Shown here in pieces: positions 26,492 to 35,376 of a stretch of 41,452 nucleotides of DNA. The position numbers and the translations under genes were made by a program. The notes beneath the pieces are model-generated. The model had not been told where the DNA came from and made no database searches. It saw only the letters and a program-made list of their open reading frames with translations. Origin of the DNA: Polaromonas sp. GTDB lineage: Bacteria; Pseudomonadota; Gammaproteobacteria; Burkholderiales; Burkholderiaceae_C. Each line of letters starts with the position of its first letter. The first letter of the stretch is position 1. Where the stretch lies: positions 1 through 41,452 of the forward strand of contig NZ_JACDDD010000027.1 of NCBI RefSeq assembly GCF_013817205.1, read 5' to 3'.

Positions 26492-26710
26492 GCCTTGCGC
26501 TACACCTGTCCCTGCGGCTGACCTGGGAGTCTGTCGGATTTGGGAATCGTCGGCTGCAAATCGACCGCAGCGGTCCATTTTCCACCGTCTTTTTATCCTA
26601 TAGCTGGGCTATGGGCCTGCAAAACCGGCAAAAACTGTCTTCGCTGGGGCCGCTTTTCGCTTTCGACGCCCCAATCCCGACAGGCGCTTGGCCGCCTGAA
26701 TGCGGTTAGC

Positions 26711-26938
26711 ATGACCGCCATGAAGCTCTCCCGACTTTTCCAGCCGCGCAATCCACTCTTCTGGATGATGGTAGCGCTCAACTCGCTTTCTGCTGCGTTG
26801 GCCTGGATTGTGCAAAACCGCCCCCTGAATACCCTCGCCATGGTCATTGTTGGCGTATTTGCCGTGTGCAATGCGTTGATCGGCACCTGGCTGATGTGGC
26901 GTTTGGTGCGTGATAAATCCCCGGTTTCGTCCAACTAG
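26711..26938 (+). CDS. Small membrane protein, two helices
   Basis: 75-residue product (72 if the ATG at 26720 is used). After a basic start (MKLSRLFQPRNP) come two helices, LFWMMVALNSLSAALAWIV and LAMVIVGVFAVCNALIGTWL, and a basic tail. No family named. The longer in-frame extension from 26540 lacks coding character and crosses a degenerate repeat-like stretch (TATAGCTGGGCTATGGGCC near 26600). It converges with pcp, the two reading frames overlapping by 4 bp. Confidence 0.62.
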   Translation: MTAMKLSRLFQPRNPLFWMMVALNSLSAALAWIVQNRPLNTLAMVIVGVFAVCNALIGTWLMWRLVRDKSPVSSN

Positions 26939-27600
26939 CTGACTGCCCCCGCGCCCTTGGCGATGTCCTGGGCCGTGGTCAGCGCCGTGGCAATTGTCAG
27001 CCGCAGCCCGTGCACCAGGTCCTCGCTTGCCATGCAGGGCAGACCCTGTCCGGGTAGCCAGGGTACATGGATAAACCCCCCTCGTGTTCTTTTAAAACCG
27101 CGCCGCGTTGCCAGTGCGTGCATCAGCCCGTAAAAAACATGGTTGCAGACAAAGGTGCCGGCAGTCTGTGAGACCTCGGCCGGCAGGCCGGCGCGTTGCA
27201 GCGCCTGCAACATGGCCTTGATCGGCAGGCTGGTGAAATAGGCCGCCGGACCGTTGACCACCACCGGCGTATCCACCGGCTGCGCTGCTGCATTGTCAGG
27301 AATGCGTGCGTCATTGACGTTGATGGCCACGCGCTCCAGCGAGATCGCGGCTCGCCCGCCGGCCTGCCCCACGCAAATAACCAGCGCCGGCCTGTGCACG
27401 CGCAACAGGTGCGTCAGCTTCAACAGTGAGGCATCAAATACCGTGGGCAGTTGTGCGGCGACCACCCTGTGTCTGGCGATGCGCCGTCCGTGCAGCGCCT
27501 GGACGGCCTGCCAGCTCGGGTTCAGGGCTTCTCCGCCAAAAGGGTCGAACCCGGTCAGCAGGACGGTGGGAGGCGGGCTGGCCGCGTTGGAGGTGCGCAT
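26935..27600 (-). CDS. pcp: Pyrrolidone-carboxylate peptidase
   Basis: 221-residue cysteine peptidase (family C15) removing N-terminal pyroglutamate from peptides. Seen: LLTGFDPFGGEALNPSW at the start, ICVGQAGGRAAISLERVAIN with Glu89, TAGTFVCNHVFYGLM with nucleophile Cys152, and GFIHVPWLP with His178, the full triad. The start at 27600 gives the normal family length; CACAAT ends 6 nt upstream and there is no Shine-Dalgarno. Divergent from the hydratase gene, only 47 bp apart. Confidence 0.94.
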   Translation of the reverse strand: MRTSNAASPPPTVLLTGFDPFGGEALNPSWQAVQALHGRRIARHRVVAAQLPTVFDASLLKLTHLLRVHRPALVICVGQAGGRAAISLERVAINVNDARIPDNAAAQPVDTPVVVNGPAAYFTSLPIKAMLQALQRAGLPAEVSQTAGTFVCNHVFYGLMHALATRRGFKRTRGGFIHVPWLPGQGLPCMASEDLVHGLRLTIATALTTAQDIAKGAGAVS

Positions 27601-27647
27601 GCGCCTATTGTGCGTAGCTCTGGCGCCGTTTTGGCTAACATCGCCGC

Positions 27648-28485
27648 ATGACCCTCTCAACTGACAGCCTCGCGGCCGAAATTTCCTCGGCCCGACTGCA
27701 GGCCAGTCCTCTTGCCTGGCCAGCCAGCTTTCCTGCCGACGTGCCTGCCGGCTATGCCGCAGCGCTCGCCGTGCGCACCGCGCGTGTCGCGGCGGGTGAA
27801 CGCCCGGCCGGTTACAAGGTTGGTTTCACCAACCGAACGATCTGGCCGCGTTATGGGGTTTATGCGCCAATTTGGGGAACCGTCTGGGAATGCAGCCTGA
27901 TCCGCGTCGGCGCAACGGGACCGAACGCAGGCGTGCTGTCGCTCGCAGGCCTGTGCGAACCGCGCATCGAGCCCGAGATTCTGTTCGGCCTGCGTACTGC
28001 ACCTGCGACCTCCTGTACGCTGGCGCAACTGGTTGGCGCGATTGCCTGGGTAGCGCACGGCTTCGAGAATCGTGCACACGCATTTTCCGGGCTGGAAGTT
28101 CAGCGCCGCGCAGGCGGTGGCCGACGAGGGTTTGCACGGCCGGCTGCTGGTCGGGCGTCCGGTGGACCTGCCGCCCGGCACCCCGCCGCACGCGCTGGCC
28201 GAGGCGCTGGCCGGCATCCGGCTCAGGCTTTATGGCGACGGTGTGCTCAGGGACGAAGGCACCGGCGCCAACGTGCTGGACGGGCCGCTGCAGGCGTTGC
28301 TGCATTTTGTGAAAGAGATCCGTGCGCTTGCCGGAGCGCCGGTGCTGCAGGCGGGTGATGTGGTCACCACCGGCACCTTGACCGACGCCTGGCCGGTGCT
28401 GCCGGGCCAGACTTGGCACACCGAGGTGGACGGCGCAGGACCGGTGGCCGGGCAGCTCGCAGGCTTGTCGGTCCGCTTCGAGTAA
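27648..28485 (+). pseudogene. 2-keto-4-pentenoate hydratase / FAH-family protein, frameshifted
   Basis: Two frames make one protein of about 278 residues related to 2-oxopent-4-enoate hydratases and oxalocrotonate decarboxylases (aromatic meta-cleavage). The first frame runs from the ATG at 27648 through GYKVGFTNRTIWPRYGVYAP, GLCEPRIEPEILFGL and IAWVAHGFE. The second resumes at IVHTHFPGWKFSAAQAVAD and continues GANVLDGPLQALLHFV, VLQAGDVVTTGTLTDAWPV to 28485. The break is one extra A at 28068/28069 (GAGAATCGTG instead of GAGATCGTG). Metal ligands in EPEILFGL are intact. Without the extra base the gene would be complete, so error or very recent loss is likely. A TAACAT box lies 6 nt before the ATG. 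Confidence 0.78.
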
Positions 28486-28491
28486 GCCGCC

Positions 28492-29166
28492 TTACTTGCG
28501 GATCACGGCCCCGGTTTCCCGGTCGAAATTGACCCGGCGGACCTGGCCGTTCTGCCCCGGGAAACCATCAAAAACGGCTCGCACTAGGTAGGGTGCCATC
28601 GTCGGCAGCGCAGCCTGGCCTTCGTACACCGCATGCGACTCGAACACCGCGCGCGGCTGGCCGGCGGGGCCGCCCCGCGTGTCGAGTATTCGCAGGTTGA
28701 TCTGGTTGAACTGCACCGTGTAGGGCACGATGCGGTCGCCAAGGTAGATCGGGCCGAAGCGGCTGGGTGCCCAGTAGCCCGGAAACAACTGGCCAGCGGC
28801 GTTGCGGTAGGGCGGGTAAAAAACCAGCCGGTCGTCGTAGACCGGTTCCCGGTAGCTGCGCTCTTGTGGCTGCGTGACCCACCCCAGCTCCACCAGCAGG
28901 CGCGCGGTCTGGCCAGGCGCCGCCTTGCGCAGGCCGAGTTTCTCCAGTTCCTGCTGGGCATATGCCTGATAGGTCGCCAGTTCCAGCTCGGGCGGCGGCT
29001 GCGTCCGGCTGGATGGCGGATGGATAAAGGTGAAGCTGCTGCCGGTGGCGTCTGACGGCCACTGGTTGAAATTGCTGACCTGCGTGACGATGGGACTGGC
29101 GCAAGCTGTCAGCAGGCCGGTGGCCAGAGCAGCCAGCGCGAAGCGGAGTCGGGAAAAGGTAATCAT
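28492..29166 (-). CDS. DUF4136-type lipoprotein
   Basis: 224-residue outer-envelope lipoprotein. Signal and lipobox: RLRFALAALATGLLTACASP, modified at the Cys after LLTA. The body has the DUF4136 pattern: SSFTFIHPP near the start, a helix ATYQAYAQQELEKLGLRKA, then VELGWVTQPQE and LRILDTRG. The ending YLVRAVFDGFPGQNG is common in this group. Function unknown. The start at 29166 is chosen for the signal peptide. Divergent from the metallopeptidase gene. Confidence 0.82.
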   Translation of the reverse strand: MITFSRLRFALAALATGLLTACASPIVTQVSNFNQWPSDATGSSFTFIHPPSSRTQPPPELELATYQAYAQQELEKLGLRKAAPGQTARLLVELGWVTQPQERSYREPVYDDRLVFYPPYRNAAGQLFPGYWAPSRFGPIYLGDRIVPYTVQFNQINLRILDTRGGPAGQPRAVFESHAVYEGQAALPTMAPYLVRAVFDGFPGQNGQVRRVNFDRETGAVIRK

Positions 29167-29261
29167 GATCGGTAGATTGTGCGTGCTACGACATTGTTCC
29201 CCCGCCGGCAGCTGCCGCTCAAGTAAAGTAGCCCAGAACAATCCAAACACGAAAGCACCAT

Positions 29262-30131
29262 ATGAAATGGGAAGGCAACCGCCAGTCCGACAACGTTGAA
29301 GACCGCCGCGCCGCAGGCTCCGGTGGGGGCGGCATGTTGGGCGGCCGCAGCATCGGCATAGGCACCATCGTGGTGGCGCTGGTCGGTGGCTGGATCTTCG
29401 GCATCAACCCCATGACCATTTTGGGCATGCTCAGCGGCGGTGGCACGCCGACCGCGCAGGTCCAGGGCCCGGCCCAGCGGCCGCCGGCCGATGACAAGAT
29501 GGCGGGTTTTGTCTCGACCGTGCTGGCCGACACCGAAGACGTCTGGAAGGACATCTTCACCAAGGGCGGAAGTACCTACCGGGAACCGGCACTGGTGCTG
29601 TTTCGCGGGGCTACCCAGACCGCCTGCGGTCAGGGCCAGGCGGCCATGGGGCCGTTTTACTGCCCGGCCGACCAAAAGGTCTACATTGACCTCGGCTTTT
29701 ACGAAACCCTGCAGAAGCGGCTGGGCGCGCCCGGTGACTTTGCCCAGGCTTACGTGATCGCGCATGAGGTAGGTCACCATGTGCAGCATCTGCTTGGCAT
29801 CACTGGCAAGATGAACCAGATGCGCGGTCAGGTCAGCAAGGTCGAGTACAACGCGATGAGTGTCAGGCTGGAGCTGCAGGCCGACTGTTTTGCCGGCGTC
29901 TGGGCCAACCATGCGCAACGGGCTCGTGCCATCCTGCAGCAGGGCGACGTCGAGGAAGCCATGAACGCGGCGGCCAAAATCGGTGACGACGCGCTGCAAG
30001 GAGGCAGCGGCAAGATCGTGCCGGAAAGTTTCACCCATGGCACCAGCGCCCAGCGGGCTCGCTGGTTCAACAATGGCCTGCAGCAGGGCAGTGTCAAGGC
30101 CTGTGACACTTTCAGCGCGCGGACTTTATAA
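29262..30131 (+). CDS. ypfJ: YpfJ-type zinc metallopeptidase, membrane-anchored
   Basis: 289-residue neutral zinc metallopeptidase family protein. It begins MKWEGNRQSDNVEDRR, the family's usual cytoplasmic opening, with a glycine-rich stretch and one transmembrane helix (IGIGTIVVALVGGWIFGI, about residues 31-48). The catalytic motif is AHEVGHHVQ with His168, Glu169 and His172; LELQADCFAGVWAN supplies the third-ligand region. Full length. Natural substrates are not known. A repeat element begins at its stop codon. Confidence 0.93.
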   Translation: MKWEGNRQSDNVEDRRAAGSGGGGMLGGRSIGIGTIVVALVGGWIFGINPMTILGMLSGGGTPTAQVQGPAQRPPADDKMAGFVSTVLADTEDVWKDIFTKGGSTYREPALVLFRGATQTACGQGQAAMGPFYCPADQKVYIDLGFYETLQKRLGAPGDFAQAYVIAHEVGHHVQHLLGITGKMNQMRGQVSKVEYNAMSVRLELQADCFAGVWANHAQRARAILQQGDVEEAMNAAAKIGDDALQGGSGKIVPESFTHGTSAQRARWFNNGLQQGSVKACDTFSARTL

Positions 30132-30192
30132 GAAATCTGGCTTCAGCCCCCGTCCAGTGGGCGTGAGTAGCTATCAAATAAGTAGCATTGTG
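30131..30192 (-). repeat. Comamonadaceae-type intergenic repeat, copy 2
   Basis: Read on the minus strand: TGCTACTTATTTGATAGCTACTC, ACGCCCACTGGACGGGGGCTG, then GCCAGATTTC. Same order of blocks as the copies at 37228 and 39751. It starts directly at the ypfJ stop. Confidence 0.55.
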
Positions 30193-30458
30193 GGGCAGAG
30201 CAGCGACCCACCGGGGGGTGCCCGGCGCGCCGTCTTGGGCTTGCCCGGCTTTGGCCGGGGCATTTCGCCCAAAGTGCGACAATACGGGCTTGAGGAAGCA
30301 CTGCACACGCCCCGCGATCCGTGATCGCAATCCGGCTGTCTGTGGCGCCGCCTTTGCCACCAGCGCCGCTGTTGGCCCCCAACGCGCCCCGGCAAACCCG
30401 TCCCGGCCCGCGCGACCATCCGCCATCTACCACGCTGGAGCTACGTCGGGCTTTTTTT
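30193..30458 (+). other. Gene-free leader region before rhlE
   Basis: About 265 bp without a supported gene. It has a GC-rich hairpin (GCCCGGC TTT GGCCGGGGC, around 30242-30262), a possible promoter region GCGACAATACGGG (about 30277-30289), then a C-rich stretch and GGAG far from the start. A leader of about 165 nt is plausible. Long leaders are common for cold-inducible RNA helicase genes; that link is inference. Confidence 0.4.
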
Positions 30459-31919
30459 ATGACATCCTCTTTTTCCAACCTCTCGCTGGCTGAACCGCTG
30501 GCGCGCGCCGTCGCCGAGATGGGCTACGAAACCATGACCCCGATCCAGGAGCAGGCCATTCCGGTCGTGCTGCAGGGCAAGGACGTGATGGGCGCGGCCC
30601 AGACCGGCACCGGCAAAACCGCCGCGTTTGCGCTGCCGCTGCTGCAGCGCATGATCAAACACGACAACGCCTCCACATCGCCGGCGCGCCACCCGGTGCG
30701 CGCGCTGGTGCTGCTGCCCACGCGCGAGCTGGCAGTGCAGGTGGCCGAGCAGGTCAAGCTCTACGCCAAATACACCAACTTGCGCAGCGCGGTGGTGTTT
30801 GGCGGCATGGACATGAAGCCGCAGACACTGGAGCTCAAAAAAGGCGTCGAGGTGCTGGTCGCCACGCCGGGCCGGCTGCTGGACCACATCGAGGCCAAGA
30901 ACACCGTGCTCAATCAGGTCGAGTACGTGGTGCTCGACGAAGCCGACCGCATGCTGGACATCGGCTTTTTGCCGGACCTGCAGCGCATCCTGAGCTATCT
31001 GCCCAAGCAGCGCATCACCCTGCTGTTCTCGGCCACCTTTTCTCCCGAGATCAAGCGCCTGGCGGCCAGCTTCCTGCAAGACCCCGTGACGATCGAGGTG
31101 GCGCGCTCCAACGCCACGGCGGCCAATGTCGAGCAACATTTCTACAGCGTCAGCGCCGACGACAAGCGCCGCGCCTTGCACCAGATCCTCAAGGCCCGCG
31201 GCATCAAGCAGGCCTTTGTGTTTGTCAACAGCAAGCTCGGTTGCGCCAAGCTGGCGCGTTCGCTGGAGCGTGAGGGCCTGAAAACCACCGCACTGCACGG
31301 CGACAAGAGCCAGGACGAGCGTCTCAAGGCGCTCGATGCCTTCAAGAAGGGTGAGGTTGACCTGTTGGTCTGCACCGACGTGGCGGCCCGCGGGCTGGAC
31401 ATCAAAGACGTGCCGGCGGTGTTCAATTTCGACGTGCCTTTCAACGCCGAAGACTATGTGCACCGTATCGGCCGCACCGGTCGCGCCGGCGCATCGGGGC
31501 TGGCCGTGAGTTTTGCCGCCAGCAGCGACCAGCGCCTGGTTACCGACATCGAAAAACTCATCAAGACCAAGATCGAGCTCGAACCCATGGAGTTCGAGGA
31601 AGACCAGCCGCGCATCAAGGAACAGGGCCGCATCAACGACGGGCGCCGCATGTACCGCGAGACCGGCGATGAGGCCCCGCGCGACACTGACGCCGCCCCG
31701 CGCGAACAACGCCGTGAGCCGCGTGAGCGCCGCGAATACGCGCCCCGCCAGCCGGCCCAGCGCGATCCCTTCTTTGACAAGCCGTATGAATCAACGCTGC
31801 CGGCCGAAGCCCAGCCGGCGTGGGAAGAGGCCGCCAAAAGCACGTCCTCGCGCAGCAGCGTGTCGGCCAACATCAAGCCCAAGAAAAAGGTCGCGGCACT
31901 GTTCAAGACAGCAGTCTGA
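30459..31919 (+). CDS. rhlE: DEAD-box ATP-dependent RNA helicase, RhlE type
   Basis: 486-residue RNA helicase. Q motif ETMTPIQEQAIP, Walker A AAQTGTGKT (residues 47-54), LLPTRELAVQ, DEAD box VVLDEADRMLDIGFLPDL, SATF, then the second RecA domain with CTDVAARGLDI and HRIGRTGRAG. The C-terminal 110 residues are a basic, Arg/Glu-rich disordered tail ending KKKVAALFKTAV, typical of RhlE for RNA binding. I start at 30459 (MTSSFSNLSL), the family start; no good Shine-Dalgarno is next to it, and the upstream frame lacks coding character. Role in RNA structure remodelling, ribosome assembly and cold growth by family. Confidence 0.93.
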   Translation: MTSSFSNLSLAEPLARAVAEMGYETMTPIQEQAIPVVLQGKDVMGAAQTGTGKTAAFALPLLQRMIKHDNASTSPARHPVRALVLLPTRELAVQVAEQVKLYAKYTNLRSAVVFGGMDMKPQTLELKKGVEVLVATPGRLLDHIEAKNTVLNQVEYVVLDEADRMLDIGFLPDLQRILSYLPKQRITLLFSATFSPEIKRLAASFLQDPVTIEVARSNATAANVEQHFYSVSADDKRRALHQILKARGIKQAFVFVNSKLGCAKLARSLEREGLKTTALHGDKSQDERLKALDAFKKGEVDLLVCTDVAARGLDIKDVPAVFNFDVPFNAEDYVHRIGRTGRAGASGLAVSFAASSDQRLVTDIEKLIKTKIELEPMEFEEDQPRIKEQGRINDGRRMYRETGDEAPRDTDAAPREQRREPRERREYAPRQPAQRDPFFDKPYESTLPAEAQPAWEEAAKSTSSRSSVSANIKPKKKVAALFKTAV

Positions 31920-32016
31920 CGTCCGGCTCGCCGCTGAACAGCGGCAGCTACCTACTTACCTGTCCGCGCGCAGGCGATGGGTGCCCGTGCCGGCGGCGCC
32001 CCGGTACACTGAGCCG

Positions 32017-32988
32017 ATGTCGCCTCCGTCCGCCGGCGAGCCGCCGGCATCCTCCCTGAAGATCTTTTTCGAACCTTTGCGCCCCATCAAGCGCGCGGTC
32101 CAGCTCTGGATTGACGCGGACGGACTGCGCATGAGCGCGGCCATGTCGTTTTACGGCATCCTGAGCCTGGCGCCGCTGCTGGTGCTGCTGGTGGCCGTGT
32201 TGGGCTGGTGGCTGGACCGCAGCTACATTGAAGCCCGGCTGGTGCAGCAGATTACCGACGTCATTGGTGAACAGGGCGCGCTACTGGTGCAACAGGCGCT
32301 GACCAGCGCGCAAAAACCGGCCGAGGGGCTGCTGGCCTCGCTGATCGCTTTTGGACTGCTGCTGTCAGGCGCCACTGGCGTATTTGCCGAGCTGCAGGAC
32401 GCCTTCGAGCGCCTGTGGCGACGCGACACCGGCGAGCTGCCCCGGCAAAAGTGGTGGTACAGCGCTTCGCTGCGCTTGCGCGGCGTCGCCTACATCCTGG
32501 CGTTTGGTTTCCTGCTGCTGACCTCGCTGGCGATTTCGGCGTTGCTGACGTTTCTCACCGGCTGGGCCGGCGCCTACCTGCCGCTGGAACGGGTGGCGCT
32601 GGCGGTTAACGAGGCGGTGTCCATGGCGTTTTGCGCCGGACTGTTTGTGGCGCTGATGCGCATGAGCGCCGGGCCCAAGCCGCCCATGCGTTACCTGGTG
32701 CTGGGCGGCACCGTCGGCGGCATCCTGTTTTCGCTGGGCAAGTATTTGATGGCGCTGTACCTGTCCACCGCCGCCGTGGTGTCGGCCTATGGCGCCGCCG
32801 GCTCGCTGGTGGTGCTGCTGATGTGGATTTATTTCTCATCGGCGGTGTTGCTGTTGTCGGCCAGCGTGGCGCGCAGCCTGTCGGACGAAGCGGCCCTGAA
32901 GGCCGCTCGCAAAGCCGAAACCGCCGCGCTGGCCGAGGCCGGGCGGCCTGCCGCGTCCATGCCCCAGCCAGCGCCCAGGCGCTACTGA
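32017..32988 (+). CDS. YihY/BrkB family inner-membrane protein
   Basis: 323-residue polytopic membrane protein of the YihY (UPF0761) family. Seen: GLRMSAAMSFYGILSLAPLL (first helix), LLLSGATGVFAELQDAFERLW (family core), four more helices, and the end VVSAYGAAGSLVVLLMWIYF. The C-terminal tail is charged and Ala-rich. Family members were once called ribonuclease BN by mistake; function is unknown. The start at 32017 has TACACT ending 6 nt before it and no Shine-Dalgarno; the longer upstream frame overlaps rhlE and is not coding. A repeat copy overlaps its stop. Confidence 0.9.
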   Translation: MSPPSAGEPPASSLKIFFEPLRPIKRAVQLWIDADGLRMSAAMSFYGILSLAPLLVLLVAVLGWWLDRSYIEARLVQQITDVIGEQGALLVQQALTSAQKPAEGLLASLIAFGLLLSGATGVFAELQDAFERLWRRDTGELPRQKWWYSASLRLRGVAYILAFGFLLLTSLAISALLTFLTGWAGAYLPLERVALAVNEAVSMAFCAGLFVALMRMSAGPKPPMRYLVLGGTVGGILFSLGKYLMALYLSTAAVVSAYGAAGSLVVLLMWIYFSSAVLLLSASVARSLSDEAALKAARKAETAALAEAGRPAASMPQPAPRRY

Positions 32989-33040
32989 TTTCATAGCTAG
33001 TAACGCCCGTTCCATCAGGGCTACGGGCACAAAAGACTTG
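32987..33040 (+). repeat. Comamonadaceae-type intergenic repeat, copy 3
   Basis: ATTTCATAGCTAGTAACGCC, then GTTCCATCAGGGCTACGGGC and ACAAAAGAC. Includes a GCCCGT / ACGGGC arm pair that may act as terminator between the convergent yihY-type and apaH genes. Confidence 0.55.
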
Positions 33041-33046
33041 AAAGTG

Positions 33047-33907
33047 TCAGTGTGGCGCCTGCGCCTGCTCGCATCCCACCGTGATCAGCTCAAACGCATC
33101 GGGCGCCTGGCCCCGCTCATCCAGCCGCGCGGCCGTGAGGCACCCGCCCCAGACACAGCCGGTGTCCAGCGGCAGGGTGTTGTTCAGCAGACCGCCCCCC
33201 GCAGCGGCCGTGTCTGCCCCCAGTGTGGACCAGTGACCGAAGGCGACCGGCGTGTCAGCGGTGGCGCGGCCCGGCGCCTCGAACCAGGGCAGGTAGCCGG
33301 GCAGGGCGGTCTGGGGGCCGCCAGTGGTGGCAAACTCCATCGCGCCGTCGGGCGTGCAAAAACGCATGCGGGTCAGCGCGTTGACGATCACGCGCAGGCG
33401 CTCCGGCCCCTGCAGCGCATCGTCCCATCGGTCGGGGGCGTTGCCATACATGCCCTTGAGAAAACCGGCAAGGTCGGGGCCGCGCAGCGCCCGCTCCACC
33501 TCGTCGGCCAGCGCCAATGTCTGCACCACGCTCCAGCTGGGCAACACGCCGGCATGCACCATCAGCCAGCCGCGTTCAAACATCGCCATGCGGCGATGCC
33601 GCAGCCAGTCCAGCAGCGCTTCACCGTCCGGCGCGTCCAGTACCTGCTGCACCGTGTCACCACGGTGCGGCTTGCGCAAGCCGTGGCGAATGCCCAGCAG
33701 GTTGAGGTCGTGGTTGCCCAGCAGGCATTGCGCTGCGTCGCCGAGCTGCGCCAGGCTGCGCAGCACCGCCAGCGAGTCCGGGCCGCGGTTGACCAGGTCA
33801 CCCAGCACGTACAGCGTGTCGCGGCTCGCAGAAAAATCGATCTTGTGCAGCAGGCGTTGCAGCGGTTCGTGGCAACCCTGCAGGTCGCCGATCATGTAAA
33901 GTGCCAT
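33047..33907 (-). CDS. apaH: Symmetrical bis(5'-nucleosyl)-tetraphosphatase
   Basis: 286-residue metallophosphoesterase that splits Ap4A into two ADP and decaps Np4-capped RNA. MALYMIGDLQGCHEPL, LYVLGDLVNRGPDSLAVLR, CLLGNHDLNLL and MVHAGVLPSW give the full metal-binding set; VAFGHWSTLG and LDTGCVWGGCLTA close the fold. The start at 33907 is the family start; CAGAAT ends 6 nt upstream with no Shine-Dalgarno. Divergent from the CNNM-type gene, only 23 bp apart. Confidence 0.96.
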   Translation of the reverse strand: MALYMIGDLQGCHEPLQRLLHKIDFSASRDTLYVLGDLVNRGPDSLAVLRSLAQLGDAAQCLLGNHDLNLLGIRHGLRKPHRGDTVQQVLDAPDGEALLDWLRHRRMAMFERGWLMVHAGVLPSWSVVQTLALADEVERALRGPDLAGFLKGMYGNAPDRWDDALQGPERLRVIVNALTRMRFCTPDGAMEFATTGGPQTALPGYLPWFEAPGRATADTPVAFGHWSTLGADTAAAGGGLLNNTLPLDTGCVWGGCLTAARLDERGQAPDAFELITVGCEQAQAPH

Positions 33908-33930
33908 GTGTTCATTCTGCCTGCGGATCC

Positions 33931-35286
33931 ATGGATTTCATCCTCATCGCCTTCCTGACGTTGCTTAATGGCGTCTTCGCCATGTCAGAGCTGGCGCTGG
34001 CTTCCAGCCGCAAGGCGCGGCTCAATGCCATGTCCGAATCGGGTGACAAGGGCGCTGCGGCGGCGCTGACTCTGCTGGACAACCCGACCCAGTTTCTGTC
34101 GTCGGTGCAGGTGGGCATCACGTCCATCGGCATGCTCAACGGCATCATCGGCGAGGCGGCCTTCAGCGACGATTTGTCGGCATGGATCCAGTCCTTCGGG
34201 GCCTCGGTGCGTGCCGCCGACATTTCGGCCACGGCACTGGTGGTGACCATCATCACCTTCATCACCATCGTGTTCGGCGAGCTGGTCCCCAAACGCATTG
34301 GCCAGCTTTACCCCGAAACCGTTTCGCGTCTGGTTTCGCGCCCCATGATGTGGGTGGCCACCGTCGCCAAGCCCTTTGTTCGCCTGCTGTCGTTCAGCAC
34401 CCACGCCGTGCTCAAGCTGCTGCGGGTGGACAACGCTGGTGAGCGCACCGTGACCGACGAGGAAATTGCCGCCAGCCTGGAGGAAGGGCTGGACGCCGGC
34501 CTGATCGAGGAGCACGAACACCAGATGGTGCAAAACGTGTTCCTGCTTGACGACCGCCTGCTGACCTCGCTGATGTTGCCGCGCTCGGAGATCCAGTGGA
34601 TAGACGCCAACGACACCCTGGCGCAGGCGATTGCCAAGGCCGGCGCCACCGGCCATTCCTGGTACCCGGTGTGCCGCGGCAGCCTTGACGATGTGGTGGG
34701 TGTGGTCAACGTGGCCAAGCTGCTGGTGCCGCGCGGCCAGATCCTTCCCGCCGGTGAAAGCACGGTCACCGGCGCCACGCCGACCATGGACGACAGCATT
34801 GCAGCCTATGCCATACCGGCGGTGTTTGTGCCCGAAACCCTGACCGGCATGGAACTGCTGGAGCAGTTCCGCAAGCAGTCCACACGCATCGTGTTTGTGG
34901 TTGACGAATATGGCGTGGTGCAGGGCATGATGACACCGATGGACATGCTCGAAGCCATCACCGGCGAACTGCAGCCGGGCGCCCAGGTCGACGCCTGGGC
35001 CACGCAGCGCGCCGACGGCAGCTGGCTGATCGACGGCGTGATGCCAGTGTCTGAACTCAAGGCCAGGCTGGATATCCGCGACCTGCCCGACGAGGACAAG
35101 GGGCGCTACAACACCGTCGCCGGTTTACTGCAAAGCGTTTCTGGACGCCTGCTCGCTGTCGGAGAAAGGGTCGAGGCTGCAGGCTGGGAGTTCGAGGTGC
35201 TGGACCTGGACGGCAAACGCATCGACAAGGTGCTGGTCAGTGCCCTGCCCGGCACATCGGACCCCGCGGGCACCGGCCGGGACTGA
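33931..35286 (+). CDS. CNNM/CorC-type protein (hemolysin family)
   Basis: 451-residue membrane protein. An N-terminal DUF21/CNNM domain (about residues 1-190) with four helices and the motif FAMSELALASSRKARLNAM; a CBS pair (about 205-330) starting at NVFLLDDRLLTSLMLPRSEI; and a C-terminal CorC-HlyC domain (about 350-435, with YNTVAGLLQSVSGRLLAVGE). The family is tied to Mg2+/Co2+ handling; the name hemolysin is historical. The start at 33931 gives the usual MDFILIAFLTLLNGVFAM opening and is preferred to the upstream frame, which overlaps apaH. Confidence 0.92.
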   Translation: MDFILIAFLTLLNGVFAMSELALASSRKARLNAMSESGDKGAAAALTLLDNPTQFLSSVQVGITSIGMLNGIIGEAAFSDDLSAWIQSFGASVRAADISATALVVTIITFITIVFGELVPKRIGQLYPETVSRLVSRPMMWVATVAKPFVRLLSFSTHAVLKLLRVDNAGERTVTDEEIAASLEEGLDAGLIEEHEHQMVQNVFLLDDRLLTSLMLPRSEIQWIDANDTLAQAIAKAGATGHSWYPVCRGSLDDVVGVVNVAKLLVPRGQILPAGESTVTGATPTMDDSIAAYAIPAVFVPETLTGMELLEQFRKQSTRIVFVVDEYGVVQGMMTPMDMLEAITGELQPGAQVDAWATQRADGSWLIDGVMPVSELKARLDIRDLPDEDKGRYNTVAGLLQSVSGRLLAVGERVEAAGWEFEVLDLDGKRIDKVLVSALPGTSDPAGTGRD

Positions 35287-35376
35287 GGGCCTGCTTGGCT
35301 GTGGCCGCGGACGCGGTATGCTGCTTCCAGCTCAGGGCAAGCCTGCCTCTGTTCGCGATTTTTTCAAGGACCCGCC

